Positions 1-7,655 of a DNA stretch of 17,915 bases are shown piece by piece. Source of the stretch: an uncultured Collinsella sp. Lineage in GTDB: Bacteria; Actinomycetota; Coriobacteriia; Coriobacteriales; Coriobacteriaceae. The position numbers and the translations under genes were made by a program. Location of the stretch: contig CATWVA010000035.1 of assembly GCA_958354105.1 (NCBI GenBank), positions 1 through 17,915 on the forward strand, read 5' to 3'. How positions within the stretch are numbered: the stretch's first letter is position 1; each line of letters opens with the position of its first letter. A model generated the notes under the pieces. That model saw only the letters and a list, made by a program, of their open reading frames with translations. It was not told where the DNA came from and searched no databases.

Positions 1-20
1 AGCCGTACGCTTGAACTTGG

Positions 21-52
21 AAGGGGGAGGCCTCGCGGCCTCCCCCTTTTTT
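21..52 (+). terminator. Intrinsic terminator of the gene upstream of the window
   Basis: A 10-bp perfect GC-rich stem (GGGGGAGGCC at 23-32 with GGCCTCCCCC at 37-46) closes a 4-base TCGC loop and is followed by six T (47-52). This is a textbook rho-independent terminator. It isolates the acpS operon from whatever lies to the left. Confidence 0.93.
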
Positions 53-101
53 GCGTTAACGGGTTTTGTCTCACATAGTAGCTGTGTTTTATAACCCTCG
101 T

Positions 102-131
102 TTGTCGCATCTTCTGTGAACGGGCTACAAT
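102..131 (+). promoter_or_regulatory. Probable sigma-70-type promoter of the acpS operon
   Basis: TTGTCG (102-107) and TACAAT (126-131) are separated by 18 bases and lie about 20-30 bases upstream of the acpS ribosome-binding site. They match the -35 consensus at 4 of 6 positions and the -10 at 5 of 6. The site follows a terminator and precedes the first gene of the cluster. No operator is evident. Confidence 0.55.
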
Positions 132-150
132 AACTTAGTCTGTGCGATAT

Positions 151-157
151 GGAGGTG
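151..157 (+). promoter_or_regulatory. Ribosome-binding site that fixes the acpS start
   Basis: GGAGGTG lies five to nine bases before ATG 161. An in-frame ATG at 149 overlaps this Shine-Dalgarno sequence and has none of its own, so 161 is the better start. Confidence 0.8.
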
Positions 158-160
158 AAC

Positions 161-700
161 ATGGCTGAAGCTGGTATCGGCGTTGATATCGTCGAGATTT
201 CCTGTATGAAATCAATTCTTGAAAAGACGCCGTCGTTTGCTCGGCGTGTGTTTACCGAAGAAGAGCGCGCGTATTGCGATGCATCATCGCGTCCCGCTGC
301 TCACTATGCCAGCCGCTTTGCTTCGCGCGAGGCGGTACTTAAAGCTCTCGGCACGGGTTTTAGTCAAGGCGTTGGTCGCAAGGATGTTTCGGTTACGCGT
401 GATAAACTCGGCAAACCGAAGGCGCTGCTTTCGGGCCGTGCTCTCGAGATCGCTCAAGAACTGGGTGTTGTCGAGGTCGCTCTTTCTATTACCCTTACGG
501 GTGACTTGGCTGTCGCTAATGCCATTGCAATCACCGAGGATGCCCGACCTAAGCCTAAGGAAGAAAAAGTGAGCAACAAGAAACGCGTTGCGCAGACATT
601 TAAAGAGGCTTGCTCTGTTTTAGATGAGCTTGAACAGCTGCAGAATTCAGCATTGACGGAGCACCTGGGCGATGCTTCGCAAGATACGCTAGGAGCATAG
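161..700 (+). CDS. acpS: Holo-[acyl-carrier-protein] synthase with a C-terminal extension
   Basis: Transfers the 4'-phosphopantetheine arm of CoA to apo-ACP in the cytoplasm, activating fatty acid synthesis. The 179-residue product shows the family signature GVDIVE (7-12, metal ligand D9) and RFASREAVLKALGTG (52-66, metal ligand E57). The fold ends near residue 126 with LSITLTGDLAVANAIAI. Two things are odd. The His found in the usual S-I-T-H motif is Leu112. Most bacterial AcpS proteins are about 120-130 residues, whereas this one continues for about 50 more: a charged K/E segment (129-141), then a predicted helix ending LDELEQLQNSALTEHL. The tail is in frame and runs up to the nnr start, so it is not an obvious frameshift. 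First gene of the operon; the TAG (698-700) directly abuts the nnr ATG. The family call is firm; the function of the tail is unknown. Confidence 0.9.
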   Translation: MAEAGIGVDIVEISCMKSILEKTPSFARRVFTEEERAYCDASSRPAAHYASRFASREAVLKALGTGFSQGVGRKDVSVTRDKLGKPKALLSGRALEIAQELGVVEVALSITLTGDLAVANAIAITEDARPKPKEEKVSNKKRVAQTFKEACSVLDELEQLQNSALTEHLGDASQDTLGA

Positions 701-2317
701 ATGAAACCGGTTTTGAGTACCGAAGAAGTCGTTCGTCTCGAGGATATCATCGAACGCGAAGGGACTTCGAAGGCCGAGCTTATGGAGCTAGCGGGTGAGT
801 TTGCCGCCAACGAGGTCTTGAAGCTCAATCCCGATCGGGTTCTCGTTCTGGTCGGTTTTGGTAATAATGGCGGCGACGGTTGGGTTGCCGCCGATATCCT
901 GAGCCACAAGGGTGTGGACGTGGATATCGTTTCTCCGGTTGAGCCGGATGAGATTCCTGCTGCTCTGGCACGTCATGTTGCTCGTCGAACTGCCGGCCGC
1001 GATGTGCACGTTTGCGTCGGTCCCTCGCGTGACGAACTCGAGGTTTTGATCGATAAGGCCGATGTTGTTGTCGATGCCATTTTTGGTACCGGTTTCCACG
1101 GGAATCTGCGTGCGCCGTTCTCCATTTGGATTCCTACGGTCAATGAATGCGCCGATTGTGTCGTATCCATTGATGTCCCCTCGGGCCTGAATGCCGAGAC
1201 GGGCGTTGTTGATGACGACTGCATTCGTGCCGAGCGCACGGTGACGATGATTGCGCCCAAGATTGGTCTGTATAGCGCTGATGGTCCTGAGTATGCCGGC
1301 GATTTGACCTGCGGCAATCTTTACGACCGTCTTGACGAGGTCATCGATGATGTCGACCACGCCGCCGAGATTGTCGAGCCCGGTGACTTAGTTGATTACT
1401 TTGCTCCGCTACCATCGAATATCGATAAGTATTCCCGTGGCTCCGTGCTTATTGTCGCCGGATCAGCGCAATATCCTGGTGCTGCCATTATGGCGGCCAA
1501 GTCTGCAGCTCGCGCGGGTGCTGGTTACGTGGCAGTCGCGGCTCCTGACGCCTGTGCCAATCTCATTCGCATGGCACTTCCTTCGATTCCGGTCTTTGCT
1601 ATTCCGTCTGATTCCCGCGGCTCCTTTGGCGCCGCTGCGCGCATGACGGTGTGCGAGATCGCAAAGAAGTACAGCTGCGTGCTGTGCGGTCCCGGTATGA
1701 CGACGTCTGCCGGCGCTATGCAGGTGGTTTCGGGCTTGCTCGAGCTTGATGTACCGCTAATTTTGGACGCCGATGCACTCAACTGCCTTGCTAAGATTGC
1801 CATTGACGGTATTGATAGTAACCCCGAGATGTATCGTCGCGAGCAGCCGTTGGTTATGACACCGCACTATCGTGAGCTTTCGCGTCTGGTTGCCGGTGAC
1901 GAGGTGAACGACCTTGGTACCGCGATTGCGGCCGCGCAGAAGGTTGTCTGGGCTGCAGGCTCCGACAATCTGGTGGTCATTGCCAAGGGGCCGACGACGG
2001 CTATCTGTGGCGTTGAGCGTGTGCTGCTGCCGCTCTCGGGTCCGGCTTCTCTGGCAACTGCCGGTTCGGGTGATGTTCTCGCGGGTATTTTGGCCGGCAC
2101 GCTTGCCACCATGCGCGACGAGATGGATCGTTGGGAGTTGCTGTATTCGTACGCCGTCGCACTTCACAGCTACGCCGGTTTTGCCGCGGCGACGGAGTAT
2201 GGTGAGAAGAGCGTCATCGCGACCGATCTTATCGACTTGATCGGTCCTGCCATGGAGCTGGCGGCAAAGGATGCGCTCGAAGATCTGGGAATCATGGACG
2301 AAGGGTCGGATGACTAA
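701..2317 (+). CDS. nnr: Bifunctional NAD(P)H-hydrate epimerase / ADP-dependent NAD(P)H-hydrate dehydratase
   Basis: Repairs hydrated NADH and NADPH. The N-terminal YjeF_N domain epimerises R- to S-NAD(P)HX and the C-terminal ribokinase-like domain dehydrates it with ADP. The 538 residues match the length of the two-domain fusion. The N-terminal domain (about 1-225) has GFGNNGGDG (52-60), VDAIFGTG (124-131) and SIDVPSGLNAETG (156-168). The C-terminal domain (about 240-525) has GSVLIVAGS (247-255), GPGM (330-333), LDADALN (355-361), MTPHYREL (386-393), AKGP (428-431) and the nucleotide and catalytic motif TAGSGDVLAG (453-462), where D458 is the expected base. The start abuts the acpS stop and AGGAG at 691-695 is its Shine-Dalgarno. 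The acpS-nnr-alr order is common in Gram-positive bacteria. All key motifs are intact. Confidence 0.95.
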   Translation: MKPVLSTEEVVRLEDIIEREGTSKAELMELAGEFAANEVLKLNPDRVLVLVGFGNNGGDGWVAADILSHKGVDVDIVSPVEPDEIPAALARHVARRTAGRDVHVCVGPSRDELEVLIDKADVVVDAIFGTGFHGNLRAPFSIWIPTVNECADCVVSIDVPSGLNAETGVVDDDCIRAERTVTMIAPKIGLYSADGPEYAGDLTCGNLYDRLDEVIDDVDHAAEIVEPGDLVDYFAPLPSNIDKYSRGSVLIVAGSAQYPGAAIMAAKSAARAGAGYVAVAAPDACANLIRMALPSIPVFAIPSDSRGSFGAAARMTVCEIAKKYSCVLCGPGMTTSAGAMQVVSGLLELDVPLILDADALNCLAKIAIDGIDSNPEMYRREQPLVMTPHYRELSRLVAGDEVNDLGTAIAAAQKVVWAAGSDNLVVIAKGPTTAICGVERVLLPLSGPASLATAGSGDVLAGILAGTLATMRDEMDRWELLYSYAVALHSYAGFAAATEYGEKSVIATDLIDLIGPAMELAAKDALEDLGIMDEGSDD

Positions 2318-2319
2318 TC

Positions 2320-3465
2320 ATGAATAAAGCCGATTTGACGCGCTGGTCCTGGGTCGAGATCGACCGCGGGGCGCTCCGTCGCAACACGAGGGCCTATAAG
2401 AACTTGCTGAATCCGCGTCAGCGCCTGTGCTGCGTGGTCAAGGCCGATGCTTATGGTCATGGAGCTGTTGAGTGCGCCAAGATCATGTATTCGGCCGGTG
2501 CCGACATGTTTGCCGTGGCGACGGTTAACGAGGGCGTTGAGCTCCGACAGGGCGGGATTACGAAACCCGTCCTCATCCTAAGCGAGCCGCCTATCGAGGC
2601 TATTCCGACGTTGCTCGAGTTTGATATCATGCCCTCGGTCTATACGTCTGACTTTGCTCTTGCGTATGGCGAATGTGCCGTCGCGGCGGGCAAGGTGGGC
2701 AAGTATCATCTCGCCATCGAGACGGGCATGAACCGCATTGGCGTACATTACACGCAGGTGCTCGACTTTGTCCGCGGTATTAATTTCCATCGCGGTATTC
2801 AGTGCGACGGCGTATTTACTCACTTCGCCACGGCCGATGAACCTTCGGGCTGGGACTACAAACTGCAGTGTCAGCGCTTTACCGAGGCCGTTCAGGCCAT
2901 TAAGGATGCGGGCTTTGAGTGCGGTATCGTGCACTGCGCCAACACGCCGTCCTCGATGCTCGACCCCTCGATGCATTTTGATATGATTCGCGCCGGCGTC
3001 GGCTTGTATGGCATGCAGCCGTGCGAGCTGAGTGGCCGCGTGATGCAGCTTGATCCCGTTATGAGCGTCCATGCGCGCGTGACGCGCGTGGCACACCCTG
3101 CGATGGGCGAGGGCGTGGGCTACGGTTTTACCTACCGCGTACCGCGTACGCGCGTTCAGATCTGCACGCTGCCGATCGGTTATGCCGATGGCCTATCGCG
3201 TACGCTTTCCAATCGTATGGATGTGCTGTATCGCGGCGAGCGCGTGCATCAGGTTGGCAATATCTGCATGGACCAGTTTATGGTCGCCATTCAGTCCAAC
3301 CCGGCACACGAGATTCCCGAGGCCGAGTATGGTGACGAGATGATCATTGTCGGCCGCGATGGCGACGCCGAGATCACTATGGACGAGATGGCCCGACTGC
3401 GCGGAACGATTAACTACGAGGTCGCCTGCGGCTTTGGCATGCGTCTCGACAAGGTCTACGTGTAG
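2320..3465 (+). CDS. alr: Alanine racemase
   Basis: PLP enzyme that interconverts L- and D-alanine for peptidoglycan in the cytoplasm. Its 381 residues are the usual length. VVKADAYGHG (39-48) carries the PLP-binding lysine K41. EGVGYGFTYR (264-273) carries the second catalytic base Y268. GMNRIGV (136-142), RAGVGLYG (224-231), LPIGYADGLSR (284-294) and GNICMDQFMV (313-322) are also family landmarks. The ATG lies two bases after the nnr stop with only a weak Shine-Dalgarno, so translational coupling to nnr is likely. No sign of truncation. Confidence 0.96.
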   Translation: MNKADLTRWSWVEIDRGALRRNTRAYKNLLNPRQRLCCVVKADAYGHGAVECAKIMYSAGADMFAVATVNEGVELRQGGITKPVLILSEPPIEAIPTLLEFDIMPSVYTSDFALAYGECAVAAGKVGKYHLAIETGMNRIGVHYTQVLDFVRGINFHRGIQCDGVFTHFATADEPSGWDYKLQCQRFTEAVQAIKDAGFECGIVHCANTPSSMLDPSMHFDMIRAGVGLYGMQPCELSGRVMQLDPVMSVHARVTRVAHPAMGEGVGYGFTYRVPRTRVQICTLPIGYADGLSRTLSNRMDVLYRGERVHQVGNICMDQFMVAIQSNPAHEIPEAEYGDEMIIVGRDGDAEITMDEMARLRGTINYEVACGFGMRLDKVYV

Positions 3466-3473
3466 GAGCCGCT

Positions 3474-4094
3474 ATGGGCGTCATGCACATCCCCGGCCAT
3501 AGCCATCAGGCGCCGCGTGAGGTCGCACTCGAGGAGATCGAGGCCGTTCTGGGCGATTGTCACCTCTGCCAGCTCTACCAGTCGCGTCACAATATCGTGT
3601 TTGGCGTGGGAAACCCCCGCGCTCGCGTGATGTTTATTGGCGAGGCGCCGGGCCGCAATGAGGATTTGCAGGGCGAGCCCTTTGTGGGGGCGGCAGGCGA
3701 GGACCTCAACGGCATTTTGTCGCTGGCGGGGCTCAAACGCGAAGACGTCTACATTGCCAACGTGCTTAAGTGCCGCCCGCCGGGAAACCGCAATCCGCGC
3801 CCCGAGGAAGTGCTGGCTTGCTCACCGTTTTTGCGCGAGCAGATTCGAAGCATCTGGCCCGATATTATCGTGACGCTCGGCAACCCCGCGACGCACTTTG
3901 TGCTTAAGACCGAGATTGGCATTACTAAGCTGCGCGGCAGGTTCCACCAGATGGGGCATTTTGTAGTAATGCCCACTTTCCATCCGGCAGCAGCGCTACG
4001 CAATCCGGCATGGCAGGAGCTGCTGGAGGAAGACTTTAAGATGCTGGGCGACTATCTGGAGCGACATCCCGCGCCAGAGGACGCCTCGGAATAA
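3474..4094 (+). CDS. udg: Family-4 (Fe-S) uracil-DNA glycosylase
   Basis: Removes uracil from DNA to start base-excision repair. The 206-residue protein has the four cysteines of the family-4 [4Fe-4S] cluster (C29, C32, C100, C116), the uracil-pocket motif GEAPG (56-60) followed by GEPFVG (67-72), the segment NVLKCRPPGNR (96-106), and the C-terminal FHPAAALRNP (169-178). GGAG at 3465-3468 overlaps the alr stop and sits five bases before ATG 3474, which supports this start over the in-frame ATG three codons later. Cotranscribed with alr and tsaE. There is no obvious pathway link to its neighbours; it is a housekeeping passenger of the operon. Confidence 0.93.
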   Translation: MGVMHIPGHSHQAPREVALEEIEAVLGDCHLCQLYQSRHNIVFGVGNPRARVMFIGEAPGRNEDLQGEPFVGAAGEDLNGILSLAGLKREDVYIANVLKCRPPGNRNPRPEEVLACSPFLREQIRSIWPDIIVTLGNPATHFVLKTEIGITKLRGRFHQMGHFVVMPTFHPAAALRNPAWQELLEEDFKMLGDYLERHPAPEDASE

Positions 4095-4106
4095 TAAGGA
4101 GCGTAT

Positions 4107-4613
4107 ATGTCCCTGGAGCGCCTGGGGGTAGGTACTTACAAAACGACTTGCGCTGCCGATACGGAGTACTTTGGCGAGCTAATTGCACCGTGCCTTGAGG
4201 ACGGCGATGTGCTTATCCTGACCGGTGGCCTGGGAGTGGGCAAAACTCACTTTACCAAGGGCGTCTCGCGCGGGCTGGGCGATGGGCATATGGTTACGAG
4301 CCCTACGTTTGCGCTCATGGCCGTTCACGATCAAGGTCGTATTCCGCTGTTTCACTTTGATCTATACCGCCTGGAGCATGCCTACGAGCTCGAGGATACG
4401 GGCATTTTCGATGTGCTGGGCTATGAGGGTGCTTGCCTGCTGGAATGGGGCGAACAATTCCAAGACGAGCTGACGGATGAGTATCTTTCGGTGACGCTCA
4501 AGCGTGATGAGGGCGACAGCGATGTGCGAACGATAACGCTCGAGGCGCACGGTGACCGCGCAATGGAGCTTTCCCATTTGATTGATAAGGCTGTACAAGA
4601 TGAGCTTGCATAA
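4107..4613 (+). CDS. tsaE: tRNA threonylcarbamoyladenosine biosynthesis ATPase TsaE
   Basis: ATPase that drives the TsaB-TsaD complex, which places threonylcarbamoyl on A37 of ANN-decoding tRNAs. The 168 residues include a Walker A GGLGVGKTH (40-48), SPTF (65-68), the family block HFDLYRL (83-89) and LLEWGE (111-116). It is preceded by AAGGAG (4096-4101) at good spacing. The end overlaps the next gene by 14 bases when that gene starts at 4600. That gene carries TsaB and TsaD, so the complex partners are translationally coupled. Confidence 0.95.
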   Translation: MSLERLGVGTYKTTCAADTEYFGELIAPCLEDGDVLILTGGLGVGKTHFTKGVSRGLGDGHMVTSPTFALMAVHDQGRIPLFHFDLYRLEHAYELEDTGIFDVLGYEGACLLEWGEQFQDELTDEYLSVTLKRDEGDSDVRTITLEAHGDRAMELSHLIDKAVQDELA

Positions 4614-6984
4614 CGACAACGCGCTGGTGGTGGCGCTCGATACCTCGACCGACATGCTTGCCTGCGCGGCAAGATGGATTGATGGGCAGACGGGCGAGAC
4701 GAAGCTCGTGAGTGGCGATCACATGTGTCGCCGTCACGCCAACGTTGAGCTCGTGAATACCGTTGATGGCGTGCTGGCTCAAGCCGGTCTGGATCGCAGC
4801 GATGTTGGTTGCTACGTGGTCGGCCGCGGCCCGGGGTCGTTTACGGGCGTGCGCATCGGCATCTCCACTGCCAAGGGCCTCGCGCGTGGTGCCAATGTTC
4901 CGCTACTGGGCGTGTCGACGCTCGATGCTTGCGCTTGGACGGCGTGGAAGGCTGGCGTGCGCGGCAAGCTTGGTATCTTGGCCGATGCTATGCGCGGCGA
5001 GGTATATCCGGCGCTGTATATGCTGGTCGATGAGGGACCCGAGCGTCAATTTGAGCGCGAACACGTGGTCAAGGCCGCCGTGGCGCTCGATGAGTGGCGC
5101 CGAGCAGCGGACTGGGATCAGGTTCAGCTGACCGGTGACGGTCTCGTGCGCTATGGCAAGCTGCTGGGTGAGGACGAGACCGCCCGCTGCGTGGAGCGAG
5201 ACCTGTGGTGGCCTTCGGGCGAGGGCTTGCTGCTCGCGCACGCTGCGGGTGACGGCGATCCGGTTCGCGTCCTGCCGATTTACACGCGCCTTTCGGATGC
5301 CGAGGAAAACGAGCGCAAGCGTCTTGGTCTTGCTGAGAGTGCACAGAGCGAAATTACGGGCGTTGCCGATGAGCTCGCCGGTCGTCATCTGCAGTTCCGT
5401 CCCATGGGCGCGGCGGATGCCGAGGGCGCGAGCGCGCTAGAGGCTGCCTGCTTTGAAGGTGCCGGACACGAGGCGTGGACGCCGGGCATGTTCCTGTCCG
5501 AACTGGGCGAGGACGTCGCTGCGCCGCGTAGTTGGTGGGTGGCACACGACGACGGCAAGCTGCTGGGCCTTGCCGGCGGTATGGTCGTGGACGGTGATGT
5601 GCAGATTCTGGATGTCGCCGTCGACCCGGCACATCGCCGTGAGGGCATTGCCCGCAAGCTGCTGTCGCATGTGAGCTATGATGCCCAGATGCTCGGCTGC
5701 ACCACGGCTTCGCTCGAGGTCGAGGACGGCAACAAGGGAGCGATCGCGCTTTATAACGCTCTGGGCTTTACCGAGGCAGGATGGCGCCGCGGCTATTATG
5801 GTGCCGGCAAGGATGCCATCGTCATGACGGCTCCGCTGCCCCTGGTGCTTCCGGTCGACAATGCCTCGCCCGAGCCGACGGCGGCAGAGCAGCGCGTATG
5901 GCCGCTGCCTGCGCCTAGGCGCTCCGAGGGGGAGCGTGCCGAAATTGAGCGCCGTCGCCTGGTGCTTGCCATCGAGAGTTCCTGCGACGAGACGGCGGTG
6001 GCGATTATCGATGCGGATGGCAATATGCTGGCCAACCAGGTGTCGACACAGATTGATTTTCATGCCCGCTTTGGCGGCGTGGTGCCCGAGATCGCCTCGC
6101 GCAAACACGTTGAGGTGATTGTGAGTGTCGTGGATGCGGCGCTCGAGGATGCCGCAGCATCGCTGGGCCTTACGGGCGGAGCCATTGCACCAAGTGAGCT
6201 TGCCGCCGTGGGTGTGACGCAGGGTCCGGGCCTGGTGGGCGCGCTCGTGGTGGGCGTTGCCTTTGCCAAAGGCTTTGCCTACGCTGCCGGTAAGCCGCTC
6301 GTATGCGTCAACCATCTGGAGGGGCACCTGTTTGCCAACCTGCTGGCGCAGCCCGACCTCAAGCCGCCGTTTATCTTCACGCTCGTCTCGGGCGGTCATA
6401 CCATGCTTGTTCACGTCAAGGCGTGGGGCGACTACGAGGTGCTCGGCGAGACGCTCGACGACGCCGTGGGCGAAGCCTTCGACAAGGTGGCAAAGGCGCT
6501 GGGCCTGGGCTATCCCGGTGGCCCCATCATCTCCAAGCTTGCCGAGACGGGCAACCCCAAGGCGATCGATTTTCCCCGCGCGCTTAACAGCAGGGGAGAC
6601 TACCGCTTCTCGCTTTCGGGCCTCAAGACGGCGGTGACGCTCTACATCGAGCAGGAGACCAAGGCCGGGCGCACGATTCACCTGCCCGATCTGGCGGCTT
6701 CGTTTGAGGCAGCTGTCTTTGACGTGCAGTACAAGAAGGCAAAAAACGCACTGCACGCTACCGGATGCAAGGAATACTGCATCGGTGGCGGCGTCTCGGC
6801 CAACTCGCATCTGCGCGAGATGATGATCAAGAAGCTTGGACGTCAGGGGATTCGCGTAACGGTGCCACCGCTTTCGGCGTGCACCGACAACGCCGCCATG
6901 ATCGCGGAGGTCGCTCGCCGCAAATTCGACCGAGGTGAAATCTCGCCGTTCGACGTCGACGCCGATCCAAACATGACGCTGTAG
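4600..6984 (+). CDS. tsaBD: TsaB-RimI-TsaD triple fusion (t6A37 synthesis plus protein N-acetyltransferase)
   Basis: One 794-residue protein carries three normally separate enzymes. TsaB (about 8-235) shows the dimerisation and nucleotide-fold motif GRGPGSFTGVRIG (75-87). A GNAT domain of RimI type (about 263-412), expected to acetylate the N-terminal alanine of ribosomal protein S18, shows VDPAHRREGIARKLL (341-355) and LYNALGF (384-390). After a linker rich in P, E and R (about 413-452), TsaD (453-794) shows AIESSCDETAVAI (457-469), the metal motif NHLEGH (571-576), SGGHT (597-601), GGVSAN (730-735) and metal ligand D763 in CTDNAAM. All catalytic landmarks are present. ATG 4600 is preferred: AAGG at 4587-4590 precedes it and it overlaps the tsaE end; an ATG 18 bases earlier has no clear Shine-Dalgarno. 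RimI-TsaB neighbours are common; fusing all three fixes their stoichiometry. Last gene of the operon. Confidence 0.94.
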   Translation: MSLHNDNALVVALDTSTDMLACAARWIDGQTGETKLVSGDHMCRRHANVELVNTVDGVLAQAGLDRSDVGCYVVGRGPGSFTGVRIGISTAKGLARGANVPLLGVSTLDACAWTAWKAGVRGKLGILADAMRGEVYPALYMLVDEGPERQFEREHVVKAAVALDEWRRAADWDQVQLTGDGLVRYGKLLGEDETARCVERDLWWPSGEGLLLAHAAGDGDPVRVLPIYTRLSDAEENERKRLGLAESAQSEITGVADELAGRHLQFRPMGAADAEGASALEAACFEGAGHEAWTPGMFLSELGEDVAAPRSWWVAHDDGKLLGLAGGMVVDGDVQILDVAVDPAHRREGIARKLLSHVSYDAQMLGCTTASLEVEDGNKGAIALYNALGFTEAGWRRGYYGAGKDAIVMTAPLPLVLPVDNASPEPTAAEQRVWPLPAPRRSEGERAEIERRRLVLAIESSCDETAVAIIDADGNMLANQVSTQIDFHARFGGVVPEIASRKHVEVIVSVVDAALEDAAASLGLTGGAIAPSELAAVGVTQGPGLVGALVVGVAFAKGFAYAAGKPLVCVNHLEGHLFANLLAQPDLKPPFIFTLVSGGHTMLVHVKAWGDYEVLGETLDDAVGEAFDKVAKALGLGYPGGPIISKLAETGNPKAIDFPRALNSRGDYRFSLSGLKTAVTLYIEQETKAGRTIHLPDLAASFEAAVFDVQYKKAKNALHATGCKEYCIGGGVSANSHLREMMIKKLGRQGIRVTVPPLSACTDNAAMIAEVARRKFDRGEISPFDVDADPNMTL

Positions 6985-6996
6985 CTGGTACGGCGC

Positions 6997-7131
6997 GGTC
7001 CCCGGACGGAGGGGCCGGATATAAGGTTTCCTGCTCTACAGTCCTGCGCAAGACGAAGGCCACATTAAGTGGCCTTCTTTGCGTGCGGAACTCGCGATAA
7101 ACCTTATATCCGGCCCCTCCGTCCGGGGACC
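6997..7131 (+). repeat. Structured dyad repeat, copy 1
   Basis: Arms 6997-7029 and 7099-7131 are perfectly complementary over 33 bases. The left arm ends in AGGTTT and the right arm begins AAACCT. Inside are the conserved segment CCTGCTCTACAGTCCTGC, a 9-bp stem GAAGGCCAC/GTGGCCTTC around an ATTAA loop, an extra CGCAA/TTGCG pairing below it, and the conserved segment CGTGCGGAACTCGCGAT. The repeat begins 12 bases after the tsaD stop codon, so it forms the 3' end of the operon transcript. No proper T-run follows, so it is not an ordinary terminator. A structured RNA or a palindromic mobile repeat are the alternatives. Confidence 0.85.
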
Positions 7132-7274
7132 TTTCTGTATCGATATAGCTTCTGGGCTGGTTTGGCGTCGACAACGTCCAACAAGGTTAACAAGCCAGCG
7201 TCGAATTTCCAGCGTTCTTTAGCTGAAAGAAAAAGTTGGTGTGCGGAGCTTTGCTCCGCACATTTGGGATGGGA

Positions 7275-7410
7275 GCCCCTCGGGAGCGGGCGGGCGTATA
7301 CAAGGTTTATCGCGAGTTCCGCACGAGCCGGAGAGCACTTAATGTGCTCTCCGTGCGAGCAGGACTGTAGAGCAGGAAACCTTGTATACGCCCGCCCGCT
7401 CCCGAGGGGC
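7275..7410 (-). repeat. Structured dyad repeat, copy 2 (inverted orientation)
   Basis: Arms 7275-7308 and 7377-7410 are perfectly complementary over 34 bases, with a sequence different from copies 1 and 3 apart from the AGGTTT/AAACCT junction. Read on the minus strand the interior again gives CCTGCTCTACAGTCCTGC, a stem GGAGAGCAC/GTGCTCTCC around ATTAA, and CGTGCGGAACTCGCGAT. It lies 143 bases from copy 1 in the opposite orientation, upstream of the cstA control region. Confidence 0.85.
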
Positions 7411-7508
7411 GTCTCTCATGCAAAAACTGTCGTGTGGTAAAGTCCGAGGTCAGTGGCGTTTTATACCGAGAATTTCAAAAAAAGGTGAAAATTCATTACA
7501 AATTTGCG

Positions 7509-7537
7509 TTGACTTTAGGTAACTAAAGTTTCATACT
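7509..7537 (+). promoter_or_regulatory. Promoter of the cstA leader transcript
   Basis: TTGACT (7509-7514) and CATACT (7532-7537) are 17 bases apart, matching the sigma-70-type consensus at 5 of 6 and 4 of 6 positions. Transcription would begin near 7544, leaving a leader of about 235 bases before the cstA ATG. Confidence 0.65.
7513..7528. promoter_or_regulatory. Operator-like dyad inside the cstA promoter
   Basis: CTTTAG-GTAA-CTAAAG is a perfect 6+6 inverted repeat occupying the spacer between the -35 and -10 elements. A dimeric repressor bound there would block RNA polymerase. The identity of the factor cannot be read from the window. Confidence 0.45.
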
Positions 7538-7555
7538 GCGTTTCATCCACTGGGG

Positions 7556-7584
7556 GATGTGAACACGCACGGATCGTTCACATC
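7556..7584. promoter_or_regulatory. Inverted repeat in the early cstA leader
   Basis: GATGTGAAC (7556-7564) and GTTCACATC (7576-7584) are perfectly complementary across an 11-base loop, just downstream of the predicted transcription start. It could be a 5' RNA hairpin or a DNA operator; the sequence does not decide. Confidence 0.5.
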
Positions 7585-7608
7585 ATGATTGAAGAGGATT
7601 TTTTAGAC

Positions 7609-7653
7609 ATGTTCACGCATCAGCTAAACATTATCAGCGTAGTAATTATCTGA
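7609..7653 (+). CDS. Putative Ile/Val-rich leader peptide before cstA
   Basis: A 14-codon ORF reads MFTHQLNIISVVII and stops at TGA 7651-7653. A purine-rich GAAGAGGA (7591-7598) precedes its ATG at acceptable spacing. Six of its last seven codons are Ile or Val (Ile-Ile-Ser-Val-Val-Ile-Ile), and hairpins plus a strong terminator follow before cstA. This is the layout of an amino-acid-sensing attenuator, where ribosome speed over scarce codons sets the RNA fold. That it is translated and senses branched-chain amino acids is inference. A chance short ORF is the alternative. Confidence 0.5.
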   Translation: MFTHQLNIISVVII

Positions 7654-7655
7654 TG

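Larger units (their letters stand above)
6985..7508. other. Non-coding spacer holding two structured repeats
   Basis: No ORF here has a credible start or protein-like composition. The spacer holds structured repeat copies 1 and 2 and a short hairpin between them (GTGCGGAG 7241-7248 with CTCCGCAC 7254-7261, loop CTTTG) that lacks a T-run. Bases 7411-7508 up to the cstA promoter show nothing I can name apart from becoming AT-rich. Confidence 0.6.

Noticed and set aside
5437..6810. 457-residue minus-strand ORF
   Set aside because: Antisense shadow of the TsaB-RimI-TsaD gene, whose motifs on the plus strand are complete.
6997..7410. CRISPR array or ordinary terminators for the dyad repeats
   Set aside because: There are only two local units in opposite orientation, without regular spacers, and no T-run after the stems.
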